From Acidobacteriota bacterium (lineage in GTDB: Bacteria; Acidobacteriota; Terriglobia; Terriglobales; Acidobacteriaceae): 25,541 bases of DNA. Location: NCBI GenBank assembly GCA_021779695.1, contig JAJYAE010000026.1:1-25541 (forward strand), in the 5' to 3' direction. Within the stretch, counting starts at the first letter, position 1, and every line of letters begins with the position of its first letter. Shown here piece by piece: positions 8,512-16,125 of the stretch. Below the pieces are notes generated by a model that made no database searches, was not told the DNA's origin, and saw nothing but the letters and a program-made list of their open reading frames with translations. A program made the translations under genes and the position numbers.

Positions 8512-8558
8512 GGCGCGTCGGGAAAATCGAAAACGCGGCCGGACGGGCCGACCGCGCA

Positions 8559-8572
8559 TGTATAAATATACA
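8559..8572. promoter_or_regulatory. argR operator: ARG box 1 (putative ArgR operator)
   Basis: TGTATAAATATACA matches 11 of 14 positions of the E. coli ARG-box core TGAATAATTATTCA and has perfect 6-bp arms. It overlaps the predicted -10 region of the arg operon promoter and sits 20 bp (centre to centre) from ARG box 2, the spacing of tandem ArgR operators. Confidence 0.75.
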
Positions 8573-8593
8573 GATAGATGAATAAGTATGCAA
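8565..8593 (-). promoter_or_regulatory. Predicted promoter of the argR-argCBDFH-GNAT operon
   Basis: On the minus strand a -35-like TTGCAT (8593-8588) is followed after exactly 17 nt by TATATT (8570-8565), a 5/6 match to the sigma-70 -10 box. Both elements lie inside the two ARG boxes, so bound ArgR should block RNA polymerase. Predicted start is near 8558-8559. Confidence 0.55.
8579..8592. promoter_or_regulatory. argR operator: ARG box 2 (putative ArgR operator)
   Basis: TGAATAAGTATGCA matches 12 of 14 core positions of the E. coli ARG box. As 18-bp boxes, boxes 1 and 2 are separated by 2 bp, the spacing remembered for the E. coli argR operator (3 bp in other arg operators). It overlaps the predicted -35 element. 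The phosphopantetheinyl transferase gene starts 60 bp to the right and might also be affected. Confidence 0.78.
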
Positions 8594-8651
8594 ATGTGCA
8601 GCGAGAAACAGCGGCGCCGGCAGCGGTAGAGTGAGGAAGACGGGAGCAGGG

Positions 8652-9371
8652 GTGGCGGGACGGGTGCAATTGCAACGGGCTGAGGTCTGGATGGTGCGGC
8701 TGAATGCCCCCGAGGGCAGGCAGCCGGAACTCCTCCGTATGCTGGATATGGACGAGCGACAGCGTGCTGCGAGGTTTCGTTTCCCTCCAGTCGCTGCGGA
8801 GTTTATTCAAGCGCATGTGGCATTACGCCTGTTGCTTGCGCGGCAAACAGGGCAGAGGCCGGAGGAGCTGGAAGTGAAGGCCGACGCGCAGGGCAAGCCC
8901 TGCCTGCCGGGAGAAGCGCAGTTGAACTTTAACCTTTCGCATACGCAGGGCTGCGCGGCGATTATTCTGGCAACCGGACATCCCGTTGGAATTGACATCG
9001 AGAAGCGACACGCGCTGAACGATCTGTTGGCATTGGTTGACCGGGTGTGCACGCCAAGTGAACGTGACGAGCTGCTGAGGAATCCGCGCGAGAAGCGGGA
9101 AGATTTGTTCTTCCAACTCTGGACACGCAAAGAGGCTCTGCTGAAGGCACTTGGCAGCGGATTGAGGATGGAGCCTCGGCGGGTCGAGGTTGGCCTGGCA
9201 GAGGAGCGAGAGGTGGATTTGTCCGAGACGCTCGATGCATCCTGCGCGTGGCGGGTTTTGAGCCTCAAGGCGGAGACAGGGTACGCCGCAGCGGCTGCGT
9301 ATGGTGGCGAGCGGGGAGAAATTGTGGTCCGTTCAGCGCTGGATTTATGGAATTTGATCGAGGCAGGCTGA
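8652..9371 (+). CDS. Sfp-type 4'-phosphopantetheinyl transferase
   Basis: Transfers the phosphopantetheine arm of CoA to a serine of carrier proteins. From the GTG at 8652 the protein is 239 aa. The family motifs are clear: NLSHT (94-98), GIDIE (113-117, Mg-binding D115 and E117) and WTRKEALLKALG (157-168, with K160, E161 and K165). The length is that of the Sfp/EntD class rather than the about 125-aa AcpS. The GTG at 8652 was chosen because GGGAG lies 5 nt upstream; GTG at 8631 or 8664 and ATG at 8691 are alternatives. It diverges from argR across the ARG-box operator and converges on dnaE (19 bp between stops). No carrier-protein, polyketide or peptide synthase gene is in the window, so its target is unknown. 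Confidence 0.9.
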   Translation: MAGRVQLQRAEVWMVRLNAPEGRQPELLRMLDMDERQRAARFRFPPVAAEFIQAHVALRLLLARQTGQRPEELEVKADAQGKPCLPGEAQLNFNLSHTQGCAAIILATGHPVGIDIEKRHALNDLLALVDRVCTPSERDELLRNPREKREDLFFQLWTRKEALLKALGSGLRMEPRRVEVGLAEEREVDLSETLDASCAWRVLSLKAETGYAAAAAYGGERGEIVVRSALDLWNLIEAG

Positions 9372-9390
9372 CGCGAAGTGAGGGGCAGAA

Positions 9391-12300
9391 TCAGCCGACG
9401 GCCTGGACGGTTCCTTTTCCGATCAGATCTTCAACACGCTCAATCCAACCACGATCTGCTGTGACACTGATGCCATCGGGCTCGAGAATGACGGCGTACT
9501 CGCCTTTTTTCTCAAGCTGGAGCATCAGCTTGCCGGGGCCGGGCGCAGCATCGGCCGCAGTCTTCAGCGCTGCGAAGAGCTCCTCCGAGGCGTGGTCGAG
9601 GTTGATGCGGATGCGGATGCCGCCGGGCAACTTGACCTGGACGTCGTCAAGGGCCTGGATCGCGATGATGGAGATTTTTGGGGCCGCATCTTCTTCGCCC
9701 ATCAGGACGCCTCGGATGAGCACGGGCGCTTCGATCTTGAGCTGAGCTGCGAGGCGCTCGTAGTCGCGTGAGAAACAGATCAGGTCGATCTTGCCAGTTG
9801 CATCTTCAAGCGCGGCCTGGGCATAGAGCTTCTGGTCGCGTTTGCTTTTCTGCACGCGCAGACCGTGGATGATGCCGGCGACCTGGATCTCGTCGGCTGG
9901 ATCGGATTGCTGGCCCCAACGGCGCTCTGGCGGTTTGCGCTCCAGTGCCGCAGCGACTGTGATGACCACGGGAAGATTGCGCAGCTTCTCAGCGTATTTG
10001 TCCAGCGGATGGCCGGAGACGAAAAAGCCGAGGACTTCTTTCTCGTTTGCGAGGCGCTCGCTCTCTTCCCAGTCGGCGACGCGGGGCAGGTCATCGGCTT
10101 GCGAGCCGCCGGCTTTGGGTCCTTCATCGAAGAGGCCGAAGAGCCCGGTCTGGCCCTGGACCGCATCGCGCTGCGCTTTCTGGGCGCGCTCGATGGCTTT
10201 GTCGACGGCGGCCATGAGTGGTCCACGCTTGCCGAAGGAGTCGAGTGCGCCGGCTTTGATGAGCGATTCGATGACGCGCTTGTTCATCAGGCGCAGGTCG
10301 ACCTTTTCACAGAATTGCCAGAGGCTGGCGAATCGGCCGCCGACTTCTTCACGAGCCTTTTTGATGGACTCGATGGCGTTGCCACCAACATTCTTGACGG
10401 CGGCAAGGCCGAAGCGAATGGCGGTTTCTCCGGATGCGACGACGGGCGTGAACTGCGCTCCTGAAACCTGCACGTCAGGCGGCAGCACGTGAATTCCCAG
10501 TTCCTTGCATTCGCCGATGTACTTCACCACGTTATCTGGCTTTGAAGTTTCAGAGGTCAGCAGCGCGGCCATGAACTCAACGGGGTAGTGCGTCTTCAGG
10601 TACGCTGTCTGGTAAGCAACCCACGCATATGCAGCTGAGTGGGATTTGTTGAAGCCGTAGCCGGAGAACTTGGCCATCTGGTCAAAGATTTCTTCAACAG
10701 CGGCTTTCGGATGGCCAAGCGCAGCGGCACCCTGCATGAAGCGGTCGCGCTGCTTTGCCATGGCTGCGGGGTCTTTCTTACCCATCGCGCGGCGCAGCAG
10801 GTCCGCCTCGCCAAGCGAGTAGCTGGCGAGGACGTTGGCGATCCGCATGACCTGCTCCTGATAGACGATGACGCCGAGAGAGTCCTTCAGGATTGCTTCG
10901 AGAGGCGGCAGGAGATACTCGACCTTTTTGCGGCCCCACTTGCGCTCGATGAAGTCGTCGATCATGTCCATCGGGCCGGGACGGTAGAGCGCGTTCAACT
11001 GCGTGAGTTCTTCCACCGTATCCGGCTTATAGCGACGAAGAATGTCGCGCATCCCCGAGGACTCAAACTGGAAGACGCCAGAAGTCAGCGCGGTGTGAAA
11101 GACGCGCTTGAATGTTTCAGGGTCGTCGATGGGGATCATCTCGATGTCGAGCTTTTCGCCGCGTGTCTCTTCAATCAGCTTGACTGCATCGGTAATGACC
11201 GTGAGCGTGGCCAGGCCGAGGAAGTCCATCTTGAGCAGGCCCATCTTCTCGACGGACTTCATGTCATAGGCGGTGACGACTTCGTCGTTCTTGGTGCGAT
11301 TCAGCGGGACGAGTTCGGTGAGCGGACGCGGTGCGATGACGACGGCGGAAGCGTGCACGCCGGCGCCGCGGACGAGGCCTTCGAGAGTCTTCGCGGTATC
11401 AATCAGTTCGCGAACCTGCTTGTCTCCGTCGTAGGCTTTACGGAGGTCCGGCGACTCTTCGAGCGCCTTTTCCAGCGTCATACCAACGGTTGCGGGAACG
11501 AGCTTTGCGATGCGATCCACGTCGCCGTAAGGCATGTCCATGGCACGGCCGCAGTCTTTGATGGAGGCTTTGGCAGCCATGGTGTTGAAGGTGATGATCT
11601 GCGCGACCTGCTCGCGGCCGTATTTGCGCGTGACGTAATCGATGACCTCGCCGCGACGGTTCATGCAGAAGTCCACGTCCACGTCGGGCATGGTGACGCG
11701 TTCGGGATTGAGGAAGCGCTCGAAGAGAAGCACGTTCTGCATGGGATCGATGTTGGTGATCTCCATGCAGTAGGCGACGAGCGAGCCGGTTGCTGAACCG
11801 CGGCCGGGGCCGACGGGGATGCCATGGTCGCGCGCGTACTTGATGAAGTCCCAGACGATGAGGAAGTAGCCTGAGTACTTCATCTGCTTAATGACATCGA
11901 TCTCATAGTTGAGCCGCGTCTCATAGTCCTCAGGCTTTGACCGGCGGACACCACGCAGTTCCAGTTGACGCACGGCCGTATCGAGGCGCTTCCGCAGACC
12001 TTCACGGCAGACCTGCTCAAAGTAGCTGTCGATGGTGTGGCCGGGCGGGACGGCGAACTCCGGGAAAGGGTCGTCGACGGCGTGGAGCTTCAGCTGGCAA
12101 CGCTCGGCGATCTCCATGGTGCGCTGCATGACGCCCGGAGAATCGGGAAAGAGGCGCGCCATCTCATCGGCACTTTTGACGAAGAACTGGTCGCTGTCAA
12201 AACGGAAGCGGTCTGCGTCGTGGACCTTGGAGCCGGTCTGGACGCAGAGCATGACGTCGTGCGCGTGGGAGTCCTCGCCGCAGAGATAGTGCGAGTCGTT

Positions 12301-12909
12301 GGTGAGCACGAGCGGGATGTCGAGCTCTTTTTCCAGTCGGAAGAGATCGGATTGAATCTTGCGTTCTTCTGCAAGGCCCTGATCCTGGATTTCGAGATAG
12401 AAGTTGCCGCGGCCGAAGATGTCCTGGTACTGGAGGGCACTGGCCTTGGCCTTGTCGTAGTGGCCCGCCATGAGATCTTCGCAGAGCTCGCCGCTGAGGC
12501 AACCGGAGAAGCCGATGAGGCCTTTGGCGTTCTCTGCCAGGTAGCGCTTGCTGACACGGGGCTTGCGATAAAAGCCATGCAGCGAGGCCTCTGACGTGAT
12601 GCGAATAAGGTTGCGATAGCCCTCCTCGTTTTCCGCGAGGACGAGGAGGTGATTGTAGGTGTCGTTGGGGGACTCGGCGCGATGATCTTCTGCTTTGCAG
12701 ACGTAAAGTTCGCAGCCAAGGATGGGCTTGATGCCTTGCTCTTTCGCGGCATTGAAGAAATGGACTGCGCCGTAGATGTTGCCGTGGTCGGTCATGGCAA
12801 CAGACTTCTGGCCGAGTTTGGCGACGCGATCGACGAGCTTCTTGACGTCGCATGCGCCGTCGAGCAGGGAATATTCAGTGTGCAGATGGAGGTGAGTGAA
12901 CTCGGCCAT
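9391..12909 (-). CDS. dnaE: DNA polymerase III alpha subunit (DnaE)
   Basis: Replicative DNA polymerase of the C family, 1172 aa from the ATG at 12909. Order: PHP domain (HLHLHTEYSLLDG at 6-18, AMTDHGN at 38-44), polymerase domain with PGRGSATGSLVAYC and the catalytic aspartates in PDVDVDF (408-414; D409, D411), YQEQVMRIA and FNKSHSAAYA later in the fingers/thumb part, then a helix-hairpin-helix region and an OB fold (VAGIIHGLRVQKSK, LEDATGKIDLICF). All nine PHP metal ligands appear present: H8, H10, D17, H42, E67, H87, C137, D205, H207. The open frame continues upstream to 13059, but those 50 residues are low-complexity and family members start at MAEFTHLHLH. No Shine-Dalgarno precedes this ATG; a short palindrome stands there instead. 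Confidence 0.96.
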   Translation of the reverse strand: MAEFTHLHLHTEYSLLDGACDVKKLVDRVAKLGQKSVAMTDHGNIYGAVHFFNAAKEQGIKPILGCELYVCKAEDHRAESPNDTYNHLLVLAENEEGYRNLIRITSEASLHGFYRKPRVSKRYLAENAKGLIGFSGCLSGELCEDLMAGHYDKAKASALQYQDIFGRGNFYLEIQDQGLAEERKIQSDLFRLEKELDIPLVLTNDSHYLCGEDSHAHDVMLCVQTGSKVHDADRFRFDSDQFFVKSADEMARLFPDSPGVMQRTMEIAERCQLKLHAVDDPFPEFAVPPGHTIDSYFEQVCREGLRKRLDTAVRQLELRGVRRSKPEDYETRLNYEIDVIKQMKYSGYFLIVWDFIKYARDHGIPVGPGRGSATGSLVAYCMEITNIDPMQNVLLFERFLNPERVTMPDVDVDFCMNRRGEVIDYVTRKYGREQVAQIITFNTMAAKASIKDCGRAMDMPYGDVDRIAKLVPATVGMTLEKALEESPDLRKAYDGDKQVRELIDTAKTLEGLVRGAGVHASAVVIAPRPLTELVPLNRTKNDEVVTAYDMKSVEKMGLLKMDFLGLATLTVITDAVKLIEETRGEKLDIEMIPIDDPETFKRVFHTALTSGVFQFESSGMRDILRRYKPDTVEELTQLNALYRPGPMDMIDDFIERKWGRKKVEYLLPPLEAILKDSLGVIVYQEQVMRIANVLASYSLGEADLLRRAMGKKDPAAMAKQRDRFMQGAAALGHPKAAVEEIFDQMAKFSGYGFNKSHSAAYAWVAYQTAYLKTHYPVEFMAALLTSETSKPDNVVKYIGECKELGIHVLPPDVQVSGAQFTPVVASGETAIRFGLAAVKNVGGNAIESIKKAREEVGGRFASLWQFCEKVDLRLMNKRVIESLIKAGALDSFGKRGPLMAAVDKAIERAQKAQRDAVQGQTGLFGLFDEGPKAGGSQADDLPRVADWEESERLANEKEVLGFFVSGHPLDKYAEKLRNLPVVITVAAALERKPPERRWGQQSDPADEIQVAGIIHGLRVQKSKRDQKLYAQAALEDATGKIDLICFSRDYERLAAQLKIEAPVLIRGVLMGEEDAAPKISIIAIQALDDVQVKLPGGIRIRINLDHASEELFAALKTAADAAPGPGKLMLQLEKKGEYAVILEPDGISVTADRGWIERVEDLIGKGTVQAVG

Positions 12910-12911
12910 GG

Positions 12912-12927
12912 CTAAAAACGATTTTAG
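12912..12927. repeat. Short palindrome directly before dnaE
   Basis: CTAAAA and TTTTAG arms (6 bp each) around ACGA end 2 bp before the dnaE start codon, where a ribosome binding site would be expected. On the dnaE strand it also contains a -10-like TAAAAT. It could be a regulator site or a small mRNA hairpin; the sequence does not decide. Confidence 0.3.
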
Positions 12928-13025
12928 TCGCCGGGTCACGATCCGGAAGGACAGAGCGATTCGCGTTGGACGTGGAGGCTGAGGAAATCGCGGGGCGAAA
13001 TCCTGAGAACGATTCGACTGCGGCA

Positions 13026-13060
13026 GAAAATGGCGATGCCGGAGCGGGTGCTCCGGCATC
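13026..13060 (-). terminator. Intrinsic terminator of the GH3 glucosidase gene
   Basis: An 11-bp perfect stem (GATGCCGGAGC at 13035-13045 with GCTCCGGCATC at 13050-13060) closes a 4-nt loop, starting 20 bp past the glucosidase stop. On the minus strand it is followed by GCCATTTTC, a modest T-run. Confidence 0.65.
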
Positions 13061-13080
13061 GGCGGGTGGTTGCGATTGGG

Positions 13081-15789
13081 CTATTCGAGAACGGTCTGAT
13101 GCAGGCGCAGGTCGCGCGACGAGGCGCCGACGCTGACCTCGCGCTTTCCGCTGGCCTTCACCCATTCCGTTTTTGCCGTGGACCAGTACTGCATCTGGCG
13201 CAATTGAACGTGCAAGGTGATAGTTTTCGATTCGCCTGGATTGAGATGGATGCGGCGGAAGGCGACGAGAGCCCGCACAGGGAACTGTACTCCGGAGGGA
13301 ACCTCACTGGGTGCGCCTAGATAGACCTGCGGGACTTCGTCGGAAGCCATGTTGCCGGTGTTTTTGATGGTGACCTGAACGTAGAGGCCGCCATCGGACG
13401 CAGGCTCGACCGTCAGGCCGGAGTAGTCAAAGGTGGTGTAGCTGAGGCCATGGCCGAAGGCAAAGAGCGGCGTGATGTTCTCTTTGTCGAACCAGCGGTA
13501 GCCGACGTTGACGCCTTCAGAGTAAGTGGTTTTGCCGTCTACGCCCTTGTGCGAGCGCTCCGGGTACCTGGGGTCGGTGGCGGGATAATCCGTGAGGCTC
13601 TTGCCCCAGGTGACGGGCAGGCGGCCAGCGGGGCTGACTTTGCCAAGGAGCAGGTTGGCCGTGGACCAACCGCCCTCGTCGCCGGGCCACCACATTTCAA
13701 GAATGGCCTTGACCTTGTCGGCCCAGGGCAGGGCTACGGGTTGGCTGGTGTTGAGTACGACGATGGTGTTGGGATTGACGGCTGCGACGTCCTCAATCAG
13801 CTTGTTCTGATCGCCGGGCAGGCCGAAGACGGGCTCAAGCCGCGTCCATGCAAAGACGACTGCGACCTTTGCGCTTTTGGCTGCATCGATCGCTGCTTCG
13901 TGGTCTGCCTTGCGTTGCTCGGGCGTGTACCAGTTCAGGCGTACCTGCACGGGCGAGTTGGAACTGTCGAGGGTGGTTTTGATTTCAACGGTGTGCAGGC
14001 CAGCTGTGAGGTCGATGGCGCGGCGCACGTTGTCGAGGCCGTCGGTGGTGGGGATGGCGTTGTCCTGGTTGGCCTGCAGAATGTCGCCGTGGACTCCGCC
14101 CTGGAAAGCTCCGGTGCGGGCGAGCGGCTTGCCGTCCAGCTCGATGTTGGCGTTGGTGCCGAGAGCCTGAAGATAGATCCAGTAATCACCGGCGGTCGCG
14201 ATGGTGATTGTTCCCTTGCAGTCGATGGTTGAATTCGGCGCAAGGGCGTTTCCACCCTTTACTGTGAAGCTGAATGCGCCGTCTGTTTTTGCGTCACCAG
14301 CGCCAGTGCAGGCAAAGCCGGGTTTGCCGTCGTGGCTCAGCAGGCTGGCCGGGATGGTGGTGCCGGTCATGTCGTCATCCACGGCGAACTTGATGTTGGA
14401 GTTGCCGGAGATCTGCTTCATGGAAGCGAGCGGACCGACCTGACGCCAGGGCAGACCGACCGAGCGCTCGCCGTTGATGCCGATGGAGTCAACCTGTCCG
14501 GCAGTGGGGCCAATGAGGACGACGTCGTTGAGCTCGTCGGCCTTGAGGGGCAGAACATGGTCGTCGTTCTTGAGCAGGACCGCGGCATCTTCGCCGGTTT
14601 TTTCAATGATGCGGGCATTGGCGTCGATGGCCTGCCCGGTCACGTCGTGCTTCTGCTCTCCATCCATGTAACCGAAGCGAACAATCTCATACAGAACGCG
14701 TCCGGCAGCGCGGGTGATGGTGGCTTCGCTGACGGTGCCGTCTTTGAGCGCAGCGGGCATTTTTTCAGGATTGAGCTTGACGCCGAAGTCGCCGCCGCCT
14801 TGTCTCGCTTGTGCCGGCTCCTCGGGGATGTGCCCGCCGAACATGAGGCCGTTGGCTTCGGCTGCCCTGCGATCAATCGGAGGCGCTGGAGGCAGCGCGT
14901 CAAAGAAGGAGGGAATGAAGGAGCCCATGGGACCGGGCTGGCCGCCGGGCATCTCCATGTCGAGACCGGCGTTGATGAAGTTGACGGCGTGGACCGCGCC
15001 CCAGTCGGAGGTGACGAAGCCCTTGAATCCAATCTGGTCGCGGAGAATTTTAGTGAGCGTGGACTCGTTGCCGCAGGCGAAGGTGCCATTGACGCGGTTG
15101 TACGAGCACATGATGGAAGAGACCCCAGCCTTGACGGCTGCGTCGAAGGGCGCTACGTAGACCTCATGCAGCGTCTGGTCATCGACGAAGATGTTCCCGC
15201 TGTTGGAGTCATAGGCGACGAAGTGCTTGACCTGCGCCATGACGTGCTGCGACTGGATGCCGCGGATTTCCGCCGCGCCCATCTGGCTGGTGAGGTAGGG
15301 ATCTTCGCCGAAGGTGTTGTAGCCGCGGCCAAACTCGAGATCGCGATCGATATTGACGAATGGCTGCAAGGCGACATCGATGCCGAGTGAACGGGCCTCG
15401 CGGGCAATCACAATGCCGTTTGCTTCCGCCGCGCGCGTGCTGAAGGTGGCGGCTACACCCATGGTCGCGGTCTCACCCTGCGAGGGATGGCGCGTGAGCA
15501 CGCCGGGAGGTCCATCGGCAAAGCGCAGGCCGGGGATGCCGAGACGCGGAACCCCTGCGAGATAGCCGGCCTGGCCCTGGTACACGGTGGGATCCTCTTT
15601 GGTGCCATGGATGAGGGTGAGTTTTTCCTGCAGCGTCATCTCGCTGAGGATTTTGTCGACACGAGCGTCGCCGGTGACAACCGGAACGGTTTGAGCCAGG
15701 GTGAGCGATGCGCCCAGCAGCAGAGACGCTGCCGCAAACACAGCCCGAGGGACTGCGCAGGGAAGGCTAGAGCGATTTCTAAGTTTCAC
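13081..15789 (-). CDS. Secreted glycoside hydrolase family 3 beta-glucosidase with PA14-like insert
   Basis: Exo-acting beta-glycosidase, probably releasing glucose from beta-glucosides outside the cytoplasm. The N-terminus has a basic stretch (KLRNRSS), a hydrophobic core (AVFAAASLLLGASLTLA) and a likely cleavage at LAQ. The GH3 N-terminal barrel follows with GLRFADGPPGV, KHFVAYDSN and the nucleophile Asp in VTSDWGA (D262 from this start). The GH3 C-terminal domain is interrupted by a PA14-like beta segment (about residues 485-630, with GDYWIYLQALGTNANIELDG), and the end is Fn3-like (VQVTIKNTGNMASDEVPQVYL). The GTG at 15789 has AGGTGA 5 nt upstream and is preferred over the GTG at 15798. The exact sugar specificity cannot be read. 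It has its own terminator, and a palindrome lies 82 bp upstream. Confidence 0.92.
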   Translation of the reverse strand: MKLRNRSSLPCAVPRAVFAAASLLLGASLTLAQTVPVVTGDARVDKILSEMTLQEKLTLIHGTKEDPTVYQGQAGYLAGVPRLGIPGLRFADGPPGVLTRHPSQGETATMGVAATFSTRAAEANGIVIAREARSLGIDVALQPFVNIDRDLEFGRGYNTFGEDPYLTSQMGAAEIRGIQSQHVMAQVKHFVAYDSNSGNIFVDDQTLHEVYVAPFDAAVKAGVSSIMCSYNRVNGTFACGNESTLTKILRDQIGFKGFVTSDWGAVHAVNFINAGLDMEMPGGQPGPMGSFIPSFFDALPPAPPIDRRAAEANGLMFGGHIPEEPAQARQGGGDFGVKLNPEKMPAALKDGTVSEATITRAAGRVLYEIVRFGYMDGEQKHDVTGQAIDANARIIEKTGEDAAVLLKNDDHVLPLKADELNDVVLIGPTAGQVDSIGINGERSVGLPWRQVGPLASMKQISGNSNIKFAVDDDMTGTTIPASLLSHDGKPGFACTGAGDAKTDGAFSFTVKGGNALAPNSTIDCKGTITIATAGDYWIYLQALGTNANIELDGKPLARTGAFQGGVHGDILQANQDNAIPTTDGLDNVRRAIDLTAGLHTVEIKTTLDSSNSPVQVRLNWYTPEQRKADHEAAIDAAKSAKVAVVFAWTRLEPVFGLPGDQNKLIEDVAAVNPNTIVVLNTSQPVALPWADKVKAILEMWWPGDEGGWSTANLLLGKVSPAGRLPVTWGKSLTDYPATDPRYPERSHKGVDGKTTYSEGVNVGYRWFDKENITPLFAFGHGLSYTTFDYSGLTVEPASDGGLYVQVTIKNTGNMASDEVPQVYLGAPSEVPSGVQFPVRALVAFRRIHLNPGESKTITLHVQLRQMQYWSTAKTEWVKASGKREVSVGASSRDLRLHQTVLE

Positions 15790-15870
15790 GGTAGTCACCT
15801 ACGTTGCTTGTGGACGGTCCGTCGTGCGAGCGGGACGCATCGTCCTGAGAAGAAAAGCAAAAATGTGCAC

Positions 15871-15888
15871 ATCGTTTAGATAAACGAT
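15871..15888. promoter_or_regulatory. Perfect palindrome in the GH3 / PagL-like divergent region
   Basis: ATCGTTTA-GA-TAAACGAT: 8-bp perfect arms around 2 bp. It lies 82 bp upstream of the glucosidase start and about 240 bp before the PagL-like gene, in a 336-bp gap with no gene. Size and symmetry fit the operator of a dimeric helix-turn-helix regulator; the regulator is not identifiable here. Confidence 0.5.
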
Positions 15889-15978
15889 TGAGCGCGCTTC
15901 TTCCAACGGGGAGCAAGTGTACTAGAGCGAGCGGGTGATTGTATGCACTTTTGCCGAAGGGCGGGAGAAGCGGGATGT

Positions 15979-16037
15979 GATTGCAGAATCGGGAAACGGA
16001 TTGCAGGAGGGAAAATCACCGAGAGCGACGATATACT
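15979..16037 (+). promoter_or_regulatory. Possible activator-type promoter of the PagL-like gene
   Basis: GATTGCAG occurs at 15979-15986 and again at 15999-16006, exactly 20 bp (two helical turns) apart. Downstream is a -10-like TATACT at 16032-16037 without a recognisable -35 box. Relative to a start near 16044 the repeats would centre at about -42 and -62, where activators bind. Suggestive only. Confidence 0.28.
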
Positions 16038-16125
16038 AGGCGGGACAGCCAAGCTCGTTCAGGGTCTTGTCGATCGGCTCCGGACCCCGCAAGAAGACTA
16101 CACACCCTCAGGAGAGCCAAAACTG

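Noticed and set aside
10639..11796. 385-codon plus-strand frame inside dnaE (also 11965-12594)
   Set aside because: Antisense to polymerase catalytic motifs; no domain recognised.
12910..13059. N-terminal extension of dnaE to 13059
   Set aside because: Fifty low-complexity residues that read through the end of the GH3 terminator and the dnaE promoter gap; DnaE proteins start at the HLHLH segment.
13450..15390. Plus-strand frames (260 and 352 codons) inside the GH3 gene
   Set aside because: Antisense to GH3 catalytic and C-terminal domains; Gly/Val/Asp-rich shadow translation.
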